Of a DNA stretch of 64,000 nucleotides, positions 51,569 to 62,320 are shown piece by piece (within the stretch, counting starts at the first letter, position 1; the number at the start of each line of letters is the position of its first letter). A program made the translations under genes and the position numbers. Location of the stretch: positions 8,080,668 to 8,144,667 of the forward strand of contig SMSO01000032.1 of assembly GCA_004764695.1 (NCBI GenBank), given 5' to 3'. This stretch comes from Schizochytrium sp. TIO01 (taxonomy: Eukaryota; Sar; Bigyra; Thraustochytrida; Thraustochytriidae). The notes under the pieces were generated by a model. It was not told the DNA's origin. It was given only the letters and a program-made list of their open reading frames with translations, and did not search any database.

Positions 51569-53132
51569 TTAATTTTTGACAGGGACAAGTTTAAAAGTAG
51601 GCATGTTCTTCGGCATCATCAAAATATGAGAAATATTGCCTGTCTCAGGCTGACCAGGAGGATCCATAACCAATTCATATCTCTGCAAGAGCTCGCAAAT
51701 TAGAGTTCGCAACTCAAGCTCTGCAGCACGCTTGCCAAGACAAGCACGCGAACCGTTTCCGAATGGGTCTCGACTTACAGCAGCATCCAAAGGTGACTTG
51801 ATTGGGCAGGCCTTTCGTGTACGAATAACTTCGCGGTTAAAGCGTTCTGGATCAAAGACATCAGCGTCAGGAATCAATCGTTTGTCACGAGTTGCATACT
51901 GAGGAGACAGCTCGATCAGAGTTAGAAATTCTTACGCGGCTAACAGGAAGGACAACATCATGTGTAAGGCGACGAAGACTTGAAAGAGGATTCATAGGGT
52001 AGAAGCGGGTCACCTCACGCATGACAGCTTCTAAATAAGGGATCTTAGCAGCTCTTGTGTACGGCTTCCCCCCAAGAACTGATTGTATTTCATGTCGAAG
52101 CTTCGTTTGCACTTCAGGATAATACAGCAAAGCTACACTAAACCACTGCATCAATGTTTTTGTGGTAGCAGTTGCTGCTGAAAGGAGAGGTCCTAACATA
52201 TTCACAAGTTGAGCCCTCGTGAACTTTTGTTCGTCGCGAAGGTCTTTAAACCAACACGGTGGAACATCCTTGACGCCAAATAGTTCGTCTACTTGTACGG
52301 CGCCAATTTCAGTGATTCGATCAAGCGCAGCTGTCATCTTATCGAAAGAACCTCTGGGTACCATCAAGGGTGGTGTAAAGGCAATCTTGATGCTCAAGAT
52401 GGTACCTTCCCCATCCAGATGCACAACCTCTCTCAATGGGGAGATGGCATCGGGGTCAACAGTTTTGCTGTTACTACCGAGGGTAAGAGACGCAAACATA
52501 TCGAATGAAGAGTACTGCGTCCACAAATCCCACTTATCAAGGTATTGTTCGGCATGATCTACTGCAAAACGAGCAGCTTCTTGCACGAGGGGTTCGTATC
52601 TGGAGACCGCATCAGTGTTGATGCCTGCGTGCAATACTCTTCTAGCGTCATGTGACCTTTGGCCTGATAAAGACAGACTCAAAGCAAGGTTATCCTCACC
52701 TTCCCCATGGCGTTTATGATATGCACGAATTGGCCAAAATGATGTCGCAGAGCCATCACAGTCCTTGCCCTCGTTCTGATATACATATTTTGCGTCCTCT
52801 TGGTTGAAGATCAGGGCACATGGTTCTGAACCAGCACTACCTGGCCAACGAACCCGCACGACTCCTTGTTCATGGCCAATACGTTCATACAGCTCCGAGC
52901 GAATTGTAATGGGGTTTTGAACTAACTTGAGAAGCCAAAACCAATTTGGCCCGTCGATGTCCTTAAACTCACGAATAGGGGCTTCGTTCTCTGGAGCATG
53001 AGATCCTTCTGCCCCGGCTGATGCGAGATCTACAGACTTGTGTCTACATGCCACTGAAGTTCTTGCAAATGCTGCTGGCTGCCATGAAAATCCAGAAACT
53101 CGCGTGGCTTTAGCCACACTGCCAGCAAACAT
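51569..53132 (-). CDS. Cytochrome P450, mitochondrial-type, paralogue 2 with broken or intron-split frame
   Basis: The 5' part (53132 down to a stop at 51885) covers the presequence, helix C, I-helix LLSAATATTKTLMQW and K-helix REVTRFYP. The 3' part (in another frame, to 51569) covers IPDADVFDPERF and the heme loop FGNGSRACLG. The homologous strand between them (xVRxPAGTxxELxP in paralogues) is disrupted. Either five nucleotides are missing at about 51926, making a pseudogene or a sequencing error, or the 37 nt 51935-51899 (GTAAGA...CTAAC...CTCAG) is an intron. Its removal gives one frame of 508 aa but deletes the PAGT strand. The C-helix Trp is Ser. The ATG is at 53132. Flanking paralogues have no intron here. 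Confidence 0.72.
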
Positions 53133-54291
53133 TTCTCAGAACTCTGTAGTACTAGATCACTTCCCCTCCAAGTAGCAGCTTTCGTGACGGAACCCCGAAG
53201 TTACGGATCTGCTTGCAGCGAGGTAGGTATAAAGAGCAGAAGAACTACAACCATTCGACTAATGTGAAATGACTAGGCACCTTGTCTACCCTGCATTATC
53301 AAAGCCTACATTCGACACAATTCGACAGGACTCAAAGTGATATAGATAGGTAGGTAGGTGCCAATGCAGTATCAAAAGTTTGTTTCTTTGTGGTTGTTTG
53401 TTGCATATATTAATCTTTATATGTATATTAAGTTAAGACTAATTATTTTTCAATTTAACATGGAATAATAACATTTTAATTTAATTTTATTTTGTTAGTA
53501 GCGAGTCGATATCTGGGAACTATCGTGTCCCTTCTTTAAAACATTAAAATAAAAAAGTTATAAGAAATCAAAATAAGCTTTGACAATAATAATAATATTA
53601 TATATATAAAAAAAATACAAGTATTCAAAGAATATAGCATCTAACTCCACCCCTTCTCGCAATCCCTGCCTTGAAGAACAGTATATATTTCCATATCGTT
53701 TTGGACTAGCAAAGCATTTGGGTTAGCAACAGAGAGAGTTAAATTAGAGTCTACTATTGCAGGGATACTTTGTAAAATTTAAAAGTTGGTAGCATGTAAT
53801 AATTGCGATGTCAATGCTTAAAAATTGAATATGATTGCGATACAATTCATTCTATGACTTCTTCGGAAAGTTCGAGTATAAAGTGATTTGAGTAGGTACT
53901 GCTATAGTTCTAAAAGACTGGTTTGAACTTTGTTTCGGTTCCTTTACAAGTAGGGAGGCGCCTCTTAGCTTTTTGCAGAGGCTATTCCAACAACCCTTTT
54001 TATAAATTGCATTGGTATTATCCCAAGTGAAAAAAGTCTGTGACGCCTTTTTTATTATTTCCAGTGCAACGCAGCTTCCGTGTTTCTACGTTTTTTGAAG
54101 CCTTAGTTCTATGAGCCATATTTTCCCTATAAAGACAAAGCGGCAGGTAGGGCTGCGTGCTTGCTATGTTCTCCCTCATCCGAGATCTTTCTACTCACCG
54201 TGGCTTCTTCTTCTTCTTCCTTGGAGCTCAACCTGGTGCTAATACATAGTGAGTAGTAGCATTTTCAATAACTGTTTTCATTAAAAATTAT

Positions 54292-54356
54292 AAAAACTCT
54301 TTCATTAAAAATTAATTATAATTAAAATTATAATTAAAATATAATTAAAATTAGAC
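54292..54356. repeat. AT-rich degenerate tandem (AATTAAAATTATAATT-type)
   Basis: Overlapping copies of ATTAAAAATTATAA and ATAATTAAAATT, essentially free of G and C. Confidence 0.75.
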
Positions 54357-54412
54357 CGGGATGCGGAGATGCAATTACTACCAAACTAAACTGCCTGATC
54401 GCAAAGATCGCT

Positions 54413-54437
54413 CGACTCGACTCGACTCGACTCGACG
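54413..54437. repeat. GACTC pentanucleotide repeat
   Basis: Four to five copies of CGACT/GACTC, then CGACGC. This is a short pentanucleotide array in AT-rich surroundings. Confidence 0.85.
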
Positions 54438-54706
54438 CAACTCCAAGTTCACACAAAATCGGCCGACCAAACCATTTGCAAAAATTCGAGCGTCCGCGAC
54501 CAGTTTTAATGATTTCTGGGTTGGCCAATCGTACGTTCGTGTGAACGATCATGCTTCAGGATTCATGAGTTATGAATTATGAGTTCCAGCTTTCAGGGAG
54601 AATGAAGGATTCGGACCCTGCACAGTTCACTTGTCACTAGTTCAGCCTATGTGATCCCTATGGCGAACATCGGCAGGTGCCATAGGTTCCAACGAGCCTT
54701 AAGAAT

Positions 54707-54733
54707 TTAATAATAATAATAATAATAATAAAA
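54707..54733. repeat. AAT trinucleotide microsatellite
   Basis: About eight AAT units. Confidence 0.85.
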
Positions 54734-56215
54734 TGTATGCCTTATGTAAAATTATTTATCTCACCTTTCTAAAATAAATGAATTATAATAAATCGATTGA
54801 AGATCGCTCGACTGAGGTTCGCTTTAAAATGCAAGATCGTCGCTGGCGAGAAGCTAGGCAGTAGGCACCTAGTGGCCAGATGGGCAGCTGCTTAGTCGCA
54901 TCCGCCGTCAATCGCAGCGCTACGGATGGCCTCTTTTTTCAAGGTGTACTGCAGTGCCTTCTTCTATATAGCCTATGAGGTGACTAAATAAATAGCGGCT
55001 GATTTTTAATTCAATAAAAACCAAATGATGAAAAAGAAAAAACAGAAAGAGAAAAAGCCTAAAGAACAAAATAATAGTAAGCAAAGCGCTTCCTCGTGAA
55101 GTGGGTGATTCGTACATTCTTCACCGCAAGTATTGTCCTCTGCCACTTTGGCCCCGCTCAGGAACACCTAGGATGGGTACGCAGGAATTTGTTGCGAAGA
55201 CGTGCCTAAACTACTTCTTCCTGGCTGGATTCTAGTCTCTGAACATGTTTGTTGATTGATCGCAGCTAATTGTGTAGAATGTTGTTGGAGTGCAGACGCC
55301 GTGTCCGTGGGCCCGCATCGTTGGATATAGGCGGCTTTGCGGAAGTCCGTGGTCGGACCTCTGGTTCCATGCCAGAGGTTTCGAGGTGGTTTATCTTGCA
55401 GCGGGCGAAGCATTGAATGGGTGCTACCCCCTTAAAGTAATGAAGGCATATTCGAGGGTTTGTGAAACGACGTCGAGTCAGTACGTCCGGTGTGTATTGA
55501 TAGGTGGCTGCCAACATCTATTCCAATGCTGAATGTGAAGAACCAATGACACGTTTTTGCAGGTAAACAGGAAATGCTCTTGAGCAATTTGACGCGGGTC
55601 GTGTAATTTAGATAAAGGTGTAGTGTTTAACGGGATCTGCGGCGCTTCTAAGAACCGTGTATTTGTAAAAGGGTGTGAACAAGAGATTATAAAATATTCA
55701 TCTGAGGAATAGGCCATCCAGGATGTCTAAAACTGATCAAATTGTGATCAATCACCTTAGAGCTCAGTCGATATTGAAATAGGTTTTGGAAATGTTGCTT
55801 TAATCGCAAGCTTTGTGGGTGGAAACCCTTCATATTAGACTTCTATGCCCATTGCTTCTTCAACACTCGGTACCCTGAAAGGTTTTTTAAAACTCGGACT
55901 ACTAATCAAGTCAGAAGGTTCCATTGGACGTCACCTCTAAAAAGAGTTATCTGTAGCGTATAAGTTGTTTCCTTATTCACTTCTCCAGACGAAACCAAAC
56001 TTTCTTCATTATAGACTCACAACCTGTCGCATGCAACAGGTCGTTATACCATGGTACATGGTACTATACTCCAAAACTAACTCTGGCTTTGGCTTTGACA
56101 AATCAGAGAAGTAGGTTCGTACCTACTGTTGCAATGTCTGTCTAGTCATCCTTTTCTTTTATAATTTACTTTGAAAATATCTGTTTTCTTTTCTTTTTCT
56201 AATTACTCCACAACA

Positions 56216-56281
56216 GTAATAATAACAATAATAATAATAATAACAATAATTTAGACCTCTCTAGATATATATATATATATT
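56216..56281. repeat. AAT/AAC and TA microsatellites
   Basis: A run of AAT with AAC interruptions (56216-56250) is followed by (TA)n at about 56265-56281. Confidence 0.8.
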
Positions 56282-56804
56282 GTTCAGAAGGCGAGGGCGG
56301 TGTTTTGGTGCATTGATTGCAGTTCCTGTCTATATAGGATTGAAATATGGCATAACCTTGCGTGTAAAGACGGCAAATAGCATTACGAGGCAAGATTTTT
56401 CTGTTTCAGTTTTTAGTTTTTGTTTTTTCTGACTTTGTGATTTGATTATAAAGTTACACGCCAAGAATAGCGAGACCATAGTGCTGGTTTCAGATGTGGG
56501 TGGACAAAGAAAATGTACTCAAGGCCAATAGATGGAAACGTTTGAAGGGCAAATCTTTATCAAAGTGCGACTCTTTTGAATGAATCGTGCTAACATACAT
56601 GGTTCCCTTTCGTAGCAAACACATGTATGGAATCTCTCGATGCAGGACTAGAACAAACTATAAGAAGGGATTGAAAAATCATAACAAAACTTTTGTATTT
56701 ATGTGAGTCTACCTGTGCTTTGATAGACCGAAAGTTAAAACTTGACGCATTCATAAGACATTCAGAACTGAAACAAACCGTGATCTATAGAGCGAAGCTT
56801 GCAT

Positions 56805-58322
56805 TTAGTCTAGACGTCTAACTTTGAAACTGGGAAAGGACTTGGGAACTGCAACCGTTCGCTGCTGGATCAAGGGACGCGGTTGAGAAGGCGGATCAAG
56901 AATGAGCTCGTATCTCTTCACGAGTTCACAAAGTATAGTACGCAGTTCCAACTCAGCAGCGCGCTTCCCGAGGCATACACGGGCGCCATTGCCAAAGGGG
57001 TCCTTGGATACTACAGAATCGAGCATGGCTCCCATGGGGCAACCCTTGCGAGCACGGATGTTTTCCCGGAGATACCGCTCAGGCTTGAACTCATCAGCAT
57101 CAGGAATATGCTTAGTATCGCGAGGGGCAAAAATCGGAGCTATCTCCATCATGGTACCTGCAGGGACGCGTACACGGGAATAGGGGAGGACCAAGTCATG
57201 ATCCAAGGTGCGCATGCCAGTGCCTGCAGCAGCAGGATAGAATCTATTGGTTTCACGAAAGAACGCATCAAGATATGGCATCTTCACGTCCTTTGTGAAA
57301 GGCTTATCCCGACCGAGGTTCGCCATGACCTCTTCTCGAAGTTTTGTCTGCGCCTCCGGGTGAAAGAGAAGTGCAATAATCATCCACTGCATCAGACCCA
57401 TGGTGGTTGCAATACCAGCAGAGAGCAAGGGGCCCATAAGTTGTACAATTTGATCTCGCGTAAGGCCTTGCTCATCTCGCAGATCCTTAAACCAGCAATT
57501 CGGGATAGTCTCCTTTGAGAAGAGAGCGTCAACCTCATCCTTGGTTACGGCAAGGATTTGATCAAAAGCACCCTTGAATGTCTCATAACCATTCCTAGGA
57601 TGGAAGAGCTTGGGTAAGAAATGAAGAACCACAGCCATGTTCAAAGCCTTCTCGTCGAGATTCACAACTTCTTTCATGGGTGAGTTGCAATCCGGGTCAA
57701 CAGTTACCTTACTTTTACCTAGAGCCAAAGAAGAGAACATGTCAAATGCGGCATACTGGCACCAACCGCTCATGTTGTCAGTATACAACTCGACATAGTC
57801 GACCGCTCTAGCGGCAGCCTCTTGCACAAGAGGTTCGTATTTAGCTACTGCTTCGCTATAGATACCAGGGGAAAGGAGGGCGCGAGTCTTACGCCAGCGA
57901 TCTCCAGATTGTGTCAGGTTGAGCGAGAGGTTGTCTTCATGGTCACCCGACAAATCTGTAAAGTACTTGACCAAAGGCCAAAGTCCCGTTGAACCAGTGA
58001 CATCCTTACCCTCATTTTGGTAAATATGTTTGATGTCATCCTGATTAAAAACAATCAAGGACTTCTTACCTTGTGCTGTACGGACATATGCAACACCTTG
58101 GTCACGCCCAATTTCGTCGTACAGCTCATGTCTCGTTTTAATTGGATCCTTTGTGAGCTTGAGGAGCCACCACCAACCAGGGCCTTTGACATCATCCAGC
58201 TCAATCACATTATCATCTGGGTTATTCGGTGCGACTGAAGACTTTAAACGTAAGCTTTGGGCAGCGCCAAAGCCACGCCTCAAGTGCGTCAAGTTCCGAG
58301 GTTGGCGAGCAAAAGCAAGCAT
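56805..58322 (-). CDS. Cytochrome P450, mitochondrial-type, paralogue 3
   Basis: The 505-aa product starts at the ATG at 58322 with a textbook presequence, MLAFARQPRNLTHLRRGFGA (Arg-rich, no acids). The reading frame opens 108 nt upstream at a TTG. It then has DVKGPGWWWLLKL, C-helix DRWRKTR (Trp retained), I-helix LLSAGIATTMGLMQW, ExxR in RETNRFYP, FKPERYLREN and heme loop FGNGARVCLG (Cys450) followed by KRAAELELRT. The acid before the I-helix ATT is missing (Ala). Everything else points to a catalytically competent enzyme. Substrate unknown. It shares most features with paralogue 1. Confidence 0.93.
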   Translation of the reverse strand: MLAFARQPRNLTHLRRGFGAAQSLRLKSSVAPNNPDDNVIELDDVKGPGWWWLLKLTKDPIKTRHELYDEIGRDQGVAYVRTAQGKKSLIVFNQDDIKHIYQNEGKDVTGSTGLWPLVKYFTDLSGDHEDNLSLNLTQSGDRWRKTRALLSPGIYSEAVAKYEPLVQEAAARAVDYVELYTDNMSGWCQYAAFDMFSSLALGKSKVTVDPDCNSPMKEVVNLDEKALNMAVVLHFLPKLFHPRNGYETFKGAFDQILAVTKDEVDALFSKETIPNCWFKDLRDEQGLTRDQIVQLMGPLLSAGIATTMGLMQWMIIALLFHPEAQTKLREEVMANLGRDKPFTKDVKMPYLDAFFRETNRFYPAAAGTGMRTLDHDLVLPYSRVRVPAGTMMEIAPIFAPRDTKHIPDADEFKPERYLRENIRARKGCPMGAMLDSVVSKDPFGNGARVCLGKRAAELELRTILCELVKRYELILDPPSQPRPLIQQRTVAVPKSFPSFKVRRLD

Positions 58323-59918
58323 GTTGTCAACTTTCTGGTGATACCAGTAAACCAGACAGATCGCACCACCAGGTTGGCCCCACTGCCACCTACAGGTCAC
58401 AGCCCTTGGCGAGTCTGCCGTCGGCTTCAAGCAGTTCGAGTTATGTCTATATCTGCATCCATTTTGTCATGCGTGTGTTCAAAATACTCGGCAAAATATT
58501 GCGCTAAAGTCGCTCTCTTAAGAGTACTACAAATCACTTATGCAAATCTACTGAGCCGAATCAAAAGGGCGCAATACGCAATATTTTGTTTGGGTTAATA
58601 TCATGCCATGCACACTTAGAAATACTAATCAATACGTAGTATGCCATAACCGTGAGACATTGAGAAGCAAAAAAATGCGCAATTATCACACAGCATTCTT
58701 GTCAGTCAGAGGTCACTCCTAATAGATAGTGCCTCTATATGTACATACTGTAGCCAAAGCTAAGCACTCCATTTATTACGCACACAGTTTCAAGATCTGG
58801 TCGGCTTAATACAAAAAGGTAAAGGTAGTCAGTAGTATATATATACATAGGCGTTTATATATCAGGCACTAGCTAATAATAACAGTAGGCCTTGTACGGT
58901 ATATCCTAGCACAACGGAAATTCTATGTTATAGCAGCTGCATTTATCGTGGGGTTACTGCAATTACATTTTCGAATATTATCAAGAAGAACTCAACTACA
59001 GCGAATGAAAGATACTAGATACCTGCTAGAAAAAGAGTTGTTAAAGGTAGGTACGGTAAGTAGATAAAACCTAGGTGTTGTTTTTTATATCGATAGATAT
59101 GATAAATCATGCAATGCTTTTCATGGCCATCACTATTTGAACTGCTATTGATCTATTTTGCTTAAATGTCTATCTATCTAAGTATAATATTTGGTGATGC
59201 CCTTTGACTGGTAGAACTGTGCAGAGGCCCCGAAACCTCTTAGCAATTACCATCAAGCTTTGTTGTGCATCAAGTCACCCCCTGTGACAAAGAGTCGCAT
59301 CGATCTTCATTTCAAAAACTACATAGAGTCTGGTACTTTTGACGCGAGAAACCCTTAGTCTATATCAATGTCAGTTCTAACGAGATTTTACACGGAGCCA
59401 CACTGTCGTGATTTTCGGAAAGCCGACTCAGATCTCTCTTTGTTGAAGTTATATAGCAACACCTATCTTCACAATTAGGTTAGAAAAGATACACCTCACC
59501 TTGAGTTTTGGGTCTATAGTTTCAAGAGAAAGACTTGGAGGAAACCATGAAAGTCGCTAAACGCCTCAGTGGTGGTTCAGGTAAAAAAAGGGGTTAGTCG
59601 GTACTACGTATGTCCTAGGAACTGACGCAATGCACTCTTCATATGGATGATATGAAAGCCACAATCATAATTGTTACTCCTAACGCTTATTCGAAGTTTC
59701 CAACCTAAGAACGTGACAAAGATATATGTATGGATATTAAGAGTATTGCATTGCTCATAAAATTCACAATACACAGGTGTTGAAACTGAAAGAGGTCACT
59801 TCGATTCCAGATTAAACCAAATTATGTGCTTTCATCTTCTTCTTTACTCTTGTCAAGGTTTTCAATATGAAACCATTAACCCTAACCTACAAATATCTTA
59901 AATTCCGCTTTGGCTCCG
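58323..59918. other. Intergenic, P450 3 / P450 4
   Basis: 1.6 kb of AT-rich DNA with short TATA runs near 58840. No gene is recognised. It holds the paralogue-3 promoter and the paralogue-4 end. Confidence 0.6.
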
Positions 59919-61451
59919 TCACTTGGAAACAGGCACAAGCTTAATCTTTGGAAAAGGGTCGGGGATGAGTGTAGTCATAGTTTTTCTCTTTGGGGTAGAC
60001 TGATGGGGAGGGTCCAAGACAAGCTCATAGTCATGAAGGAGCTTGCAGAGAATCGAACGCAATTCTAGATTGGCCGCCCGGCGACCAAGACAGGAGCGGG
60101 AACCACTGCCGAAGAAGTCTTTCGTCACAGCTGAATCAAGTTTCGATCCCATTGGGCAACCCTTGCGGCTTCGGATATTCTCCCGAAGATAACGCTCTGG
60201 CTTGAACTCTTGCGCATCTGGGATTTGCTTCTGATCGCGTGCCACATGAATTGGGCAGAGATTCATCGGTGTGCCAGCCGGAACGCGAACACGAGATGAG
60301 GGCAGGACAACGTCTTGTTGAAGTGTGCGAATTCCAACCCCAGCAATTGGTGGATAGAAGCGATAGACTTCGCGAAAGAATGCCTCCATGTATGGCATCT
60401 TAACAGAGGTAGAATACGTCCCATCCTGAAGGAGGTCGAGGATTTCCTCACGCAATTTTACTTGTACATGTGGGTGTTCTACGGAAGCAATGATCAACCA
60501 TTGCATCACAGTACGGGTTGTCGCAATAGCCGCGGAAAGAAGAACAGTGAAAACTCCTGTAATTTGCCGCGGAGTCAAACCCTGCTCATCACGCAGATCT
60601 TTAAAATAGCAAACGGGTACTTCAGTTTTACTAAAGAGATCGTCAACATGTCCCTTGGTAATTTCATGAATCCGATCAAAGCTTGCCGCAACCTTTTCAG
60701 GTCCTCTCCATGGGTGCGTAAACTTAGGAAGGTGTTGTAGTCTCACAGCGATACCCAGAGCAGCATCGTCAAGGTCAACAATTTCTCTCATGTCTGACTG
60801 ACAATTCGGGTCTACAGTTTTAAAGTTGGTACCGAGAGAAAGAGAGCAAAACATATCAAAAGCCGTGCGATCAGTCCAAAGAGCTAGATCATCTTTGTAT
60901 TGATTCACAAAATTTACAGAGGCACGGGCAGCATCTTGTACAAGACCTTCATACTTGGCCACTGCTGAGGAGTTGATTCCAGGGTTTAGGAGCTTTCGCG
61001 TTATCATTGCACGTGGAGTTGAGTGGAAAATATTGAGAGCTAGGTTGTCCGGGTGATCTCCGTCAAGTTCAGTTAGGTATTTCTTGATTGGCCACATCTG
61101 TACAGCGGCATGGAAGTCTTTTCCTTCGTTTTGAAAGACAAACTTTATATCTTCTACGTCAAACACGGTGATAGCATTCTTTCCGCGAGGTGAACGCATA
61201 CGAGCAACGCCTTGTTTGCGGCCATACTGCTTGTACATCTTATCATGATTTCCAAACATATCACCTGCCAACATCGGGATCCACCACCATCCTGGGCCAT
61301 CGATGTCTTTGAGCTCTTTGATAGGCTGCTCGTCGGAATTGGGGCTCGAAGTCACGGCAGCTGTTGTGGCCTTCGCACGGGCGAATGTGTTGACCGCTTT
61401 GCCTCTGGCACTACGCAAATGCCGAGGCAAAGTATGAGACAAACTGAACAT
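59919..61451 (-). CDS. Cytochrome P450, mitochondrial-type, paralogue 4
   Basis: The 510-aa product has a basic presequence (MFSLSHTLPRHLRSARGKA), DIDGPGWWWIPMLAGDMF, and PRAMITRKLL at the C-helix. That is, Ala where Trp of WxxxR is expected, with the Arg kept. I-helix LLSAAIATTRTVMQW, ExxR in REVYRFYP, FKPERYLREN and heme loop FGSGSRSCLG (Cys454) with RRAANLEL follow. It is most similar to paralogue 5: the two share NPGINSSAVAKYEGLVQDAA and SRKGCPMG, implying a recent tandem duplication. No membrane anchor. The I-helix acid is absent. Confidence 0.92.
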   Translation of the reverse strand: MFSLSHTLPRHLRSARGKAVNTFARAKATTAAVTSSPNSDEQPIKELKDIDGPGWWWIPMLAGDMFGNHDKMYKQYGRKQGVARMRSPRGKNAITVFDVEDIKFVFQNEGKDFHAAVQMWPIKKYLTELDGDHPDNLALNIFHSTPRAMITRKLLNPGINSSAVAKYEGLVQDAARASVNFVNQYKDDLALWTDRTAFDMFCSLSLGTNFKTVDPNCQSDMREIVDLDDAALGIAVRLQHLPKFTHPWRGPEKVAASFDRIHEITKGHVDDLFSKTEVPVCYFKDLRDEQGLTPRQITGVFTVLLSAAIATTRTVMQWLIIASVEHPHVQVKLREEILDLLQDGTYSTSVKMPYMEAFFREVYRFYPPIAGVGIRTLQQDVVLPSSRVRVPAGTPMNLCPIHVARDQKQIPDAQEFKPERYLRENIRSRKGCPMGSKLDSAVTKDFFGSGSRSCLGRRAANLELRSILCKLLHDYELVLDPPHQSTPKRKTMTTLIPDPFPKIKLVPVSK

Positions 61452-62320
61452 GATGGTGCTTAACTCTGTTTGTCAAGCTTGCTCGGCCTTCTATTTTCAA
61501 TTTTCTCTCAACGAGGCATTAGAAGTTTAGTCATCATCTTTGTGAGTCACTCCCACAAGATAGAGGTTATAATACCAGGCATAGTACTACTTAGGGGCTT
61601 CTTCTCGTGATATGTGCTCCGTGGTAAAAGAAGGGATATATTGATGTGCACGGCGGACTCGCGGGAGCAAAGTACCAGAAAGTATTTCGGGTCATTTCAT
61701 TACCGACTACGACACCGACTTGTAGTCTTGAAGACTTCAACCTAACCGTAATTAAAAGCTTGCACAGTTGCCTTCAAGAGCAATACCACAACTTACGCTA
61801 CTCATATTCTGGTTCACACAAATTAAAAAAACTAAATTACAAACAACGATGATCAGATCAGCATTGTCATGGTGACACTATTTGAGTTTCGCTACTACTA
61901 AAGGCAGAATAATTATCAAATTCTTTTTACTTTTACTTCTTTCTTTTTTTAATTAAATTATATTTATAATTTAAAACATTTCAAAATAAATTGGTGAATT
62001 AATTTTTTAATTTAGAAATAACATAACAAACATATTTTGTATGCTGAGACTGCTCTTTTTCAAGTCCTAAGAGGCTCTCTGAAGCACATTTCTTAATTCG
62101 CGAGCCTATACCCGCACAAGCTTGCGGAACAATGATCGCAAGCTGTATAGAGACTTAAAGCTCTGCTCTATAAACTTAGATCTTAAACGTGAAATCTCAG
62201 AAGTCTCAAGTTTAATTGGTATTTTATACTCGTTTCTTTCAACATAAAGAAAATTTAAAAGATGGTGATTATATTTCAGATTATTTTTGCTCTCAAAAGG
62301 CTTATCTTTCTGAATCTATC
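61452..62320. other. Intergenic, P450 4 / P450 5
   Basis: 869 bp, AT-rich with poly-T/TTAAT runs near 61930-62030. It holds the paralogue-4 promoter. No gene is recognised. Confidence 0.6.

Larger units (their letters stand above)
53133..56804. other. 3.7-kb gene-free gap inside the P450 array
   Basis: AT-rich, with (AAT)n, (TA)n and GACTC repeats. Many short frames on both strands but no P450-like segment. This is the largest gap in the array. Confidence 0.55.

Noticed and set aside
54361-54582. 73-codon + frame in the P450 array gap
   Set aside because: It arises from the GACTC repeat (Arg/Ser/Asp runs) and has no domain.
53133-56804. Search for a sixth P450 remnant in the 3.7-kb gap
   Set aside because: No heme-loop, ExxR or presequence-like stretch was found on either strand.
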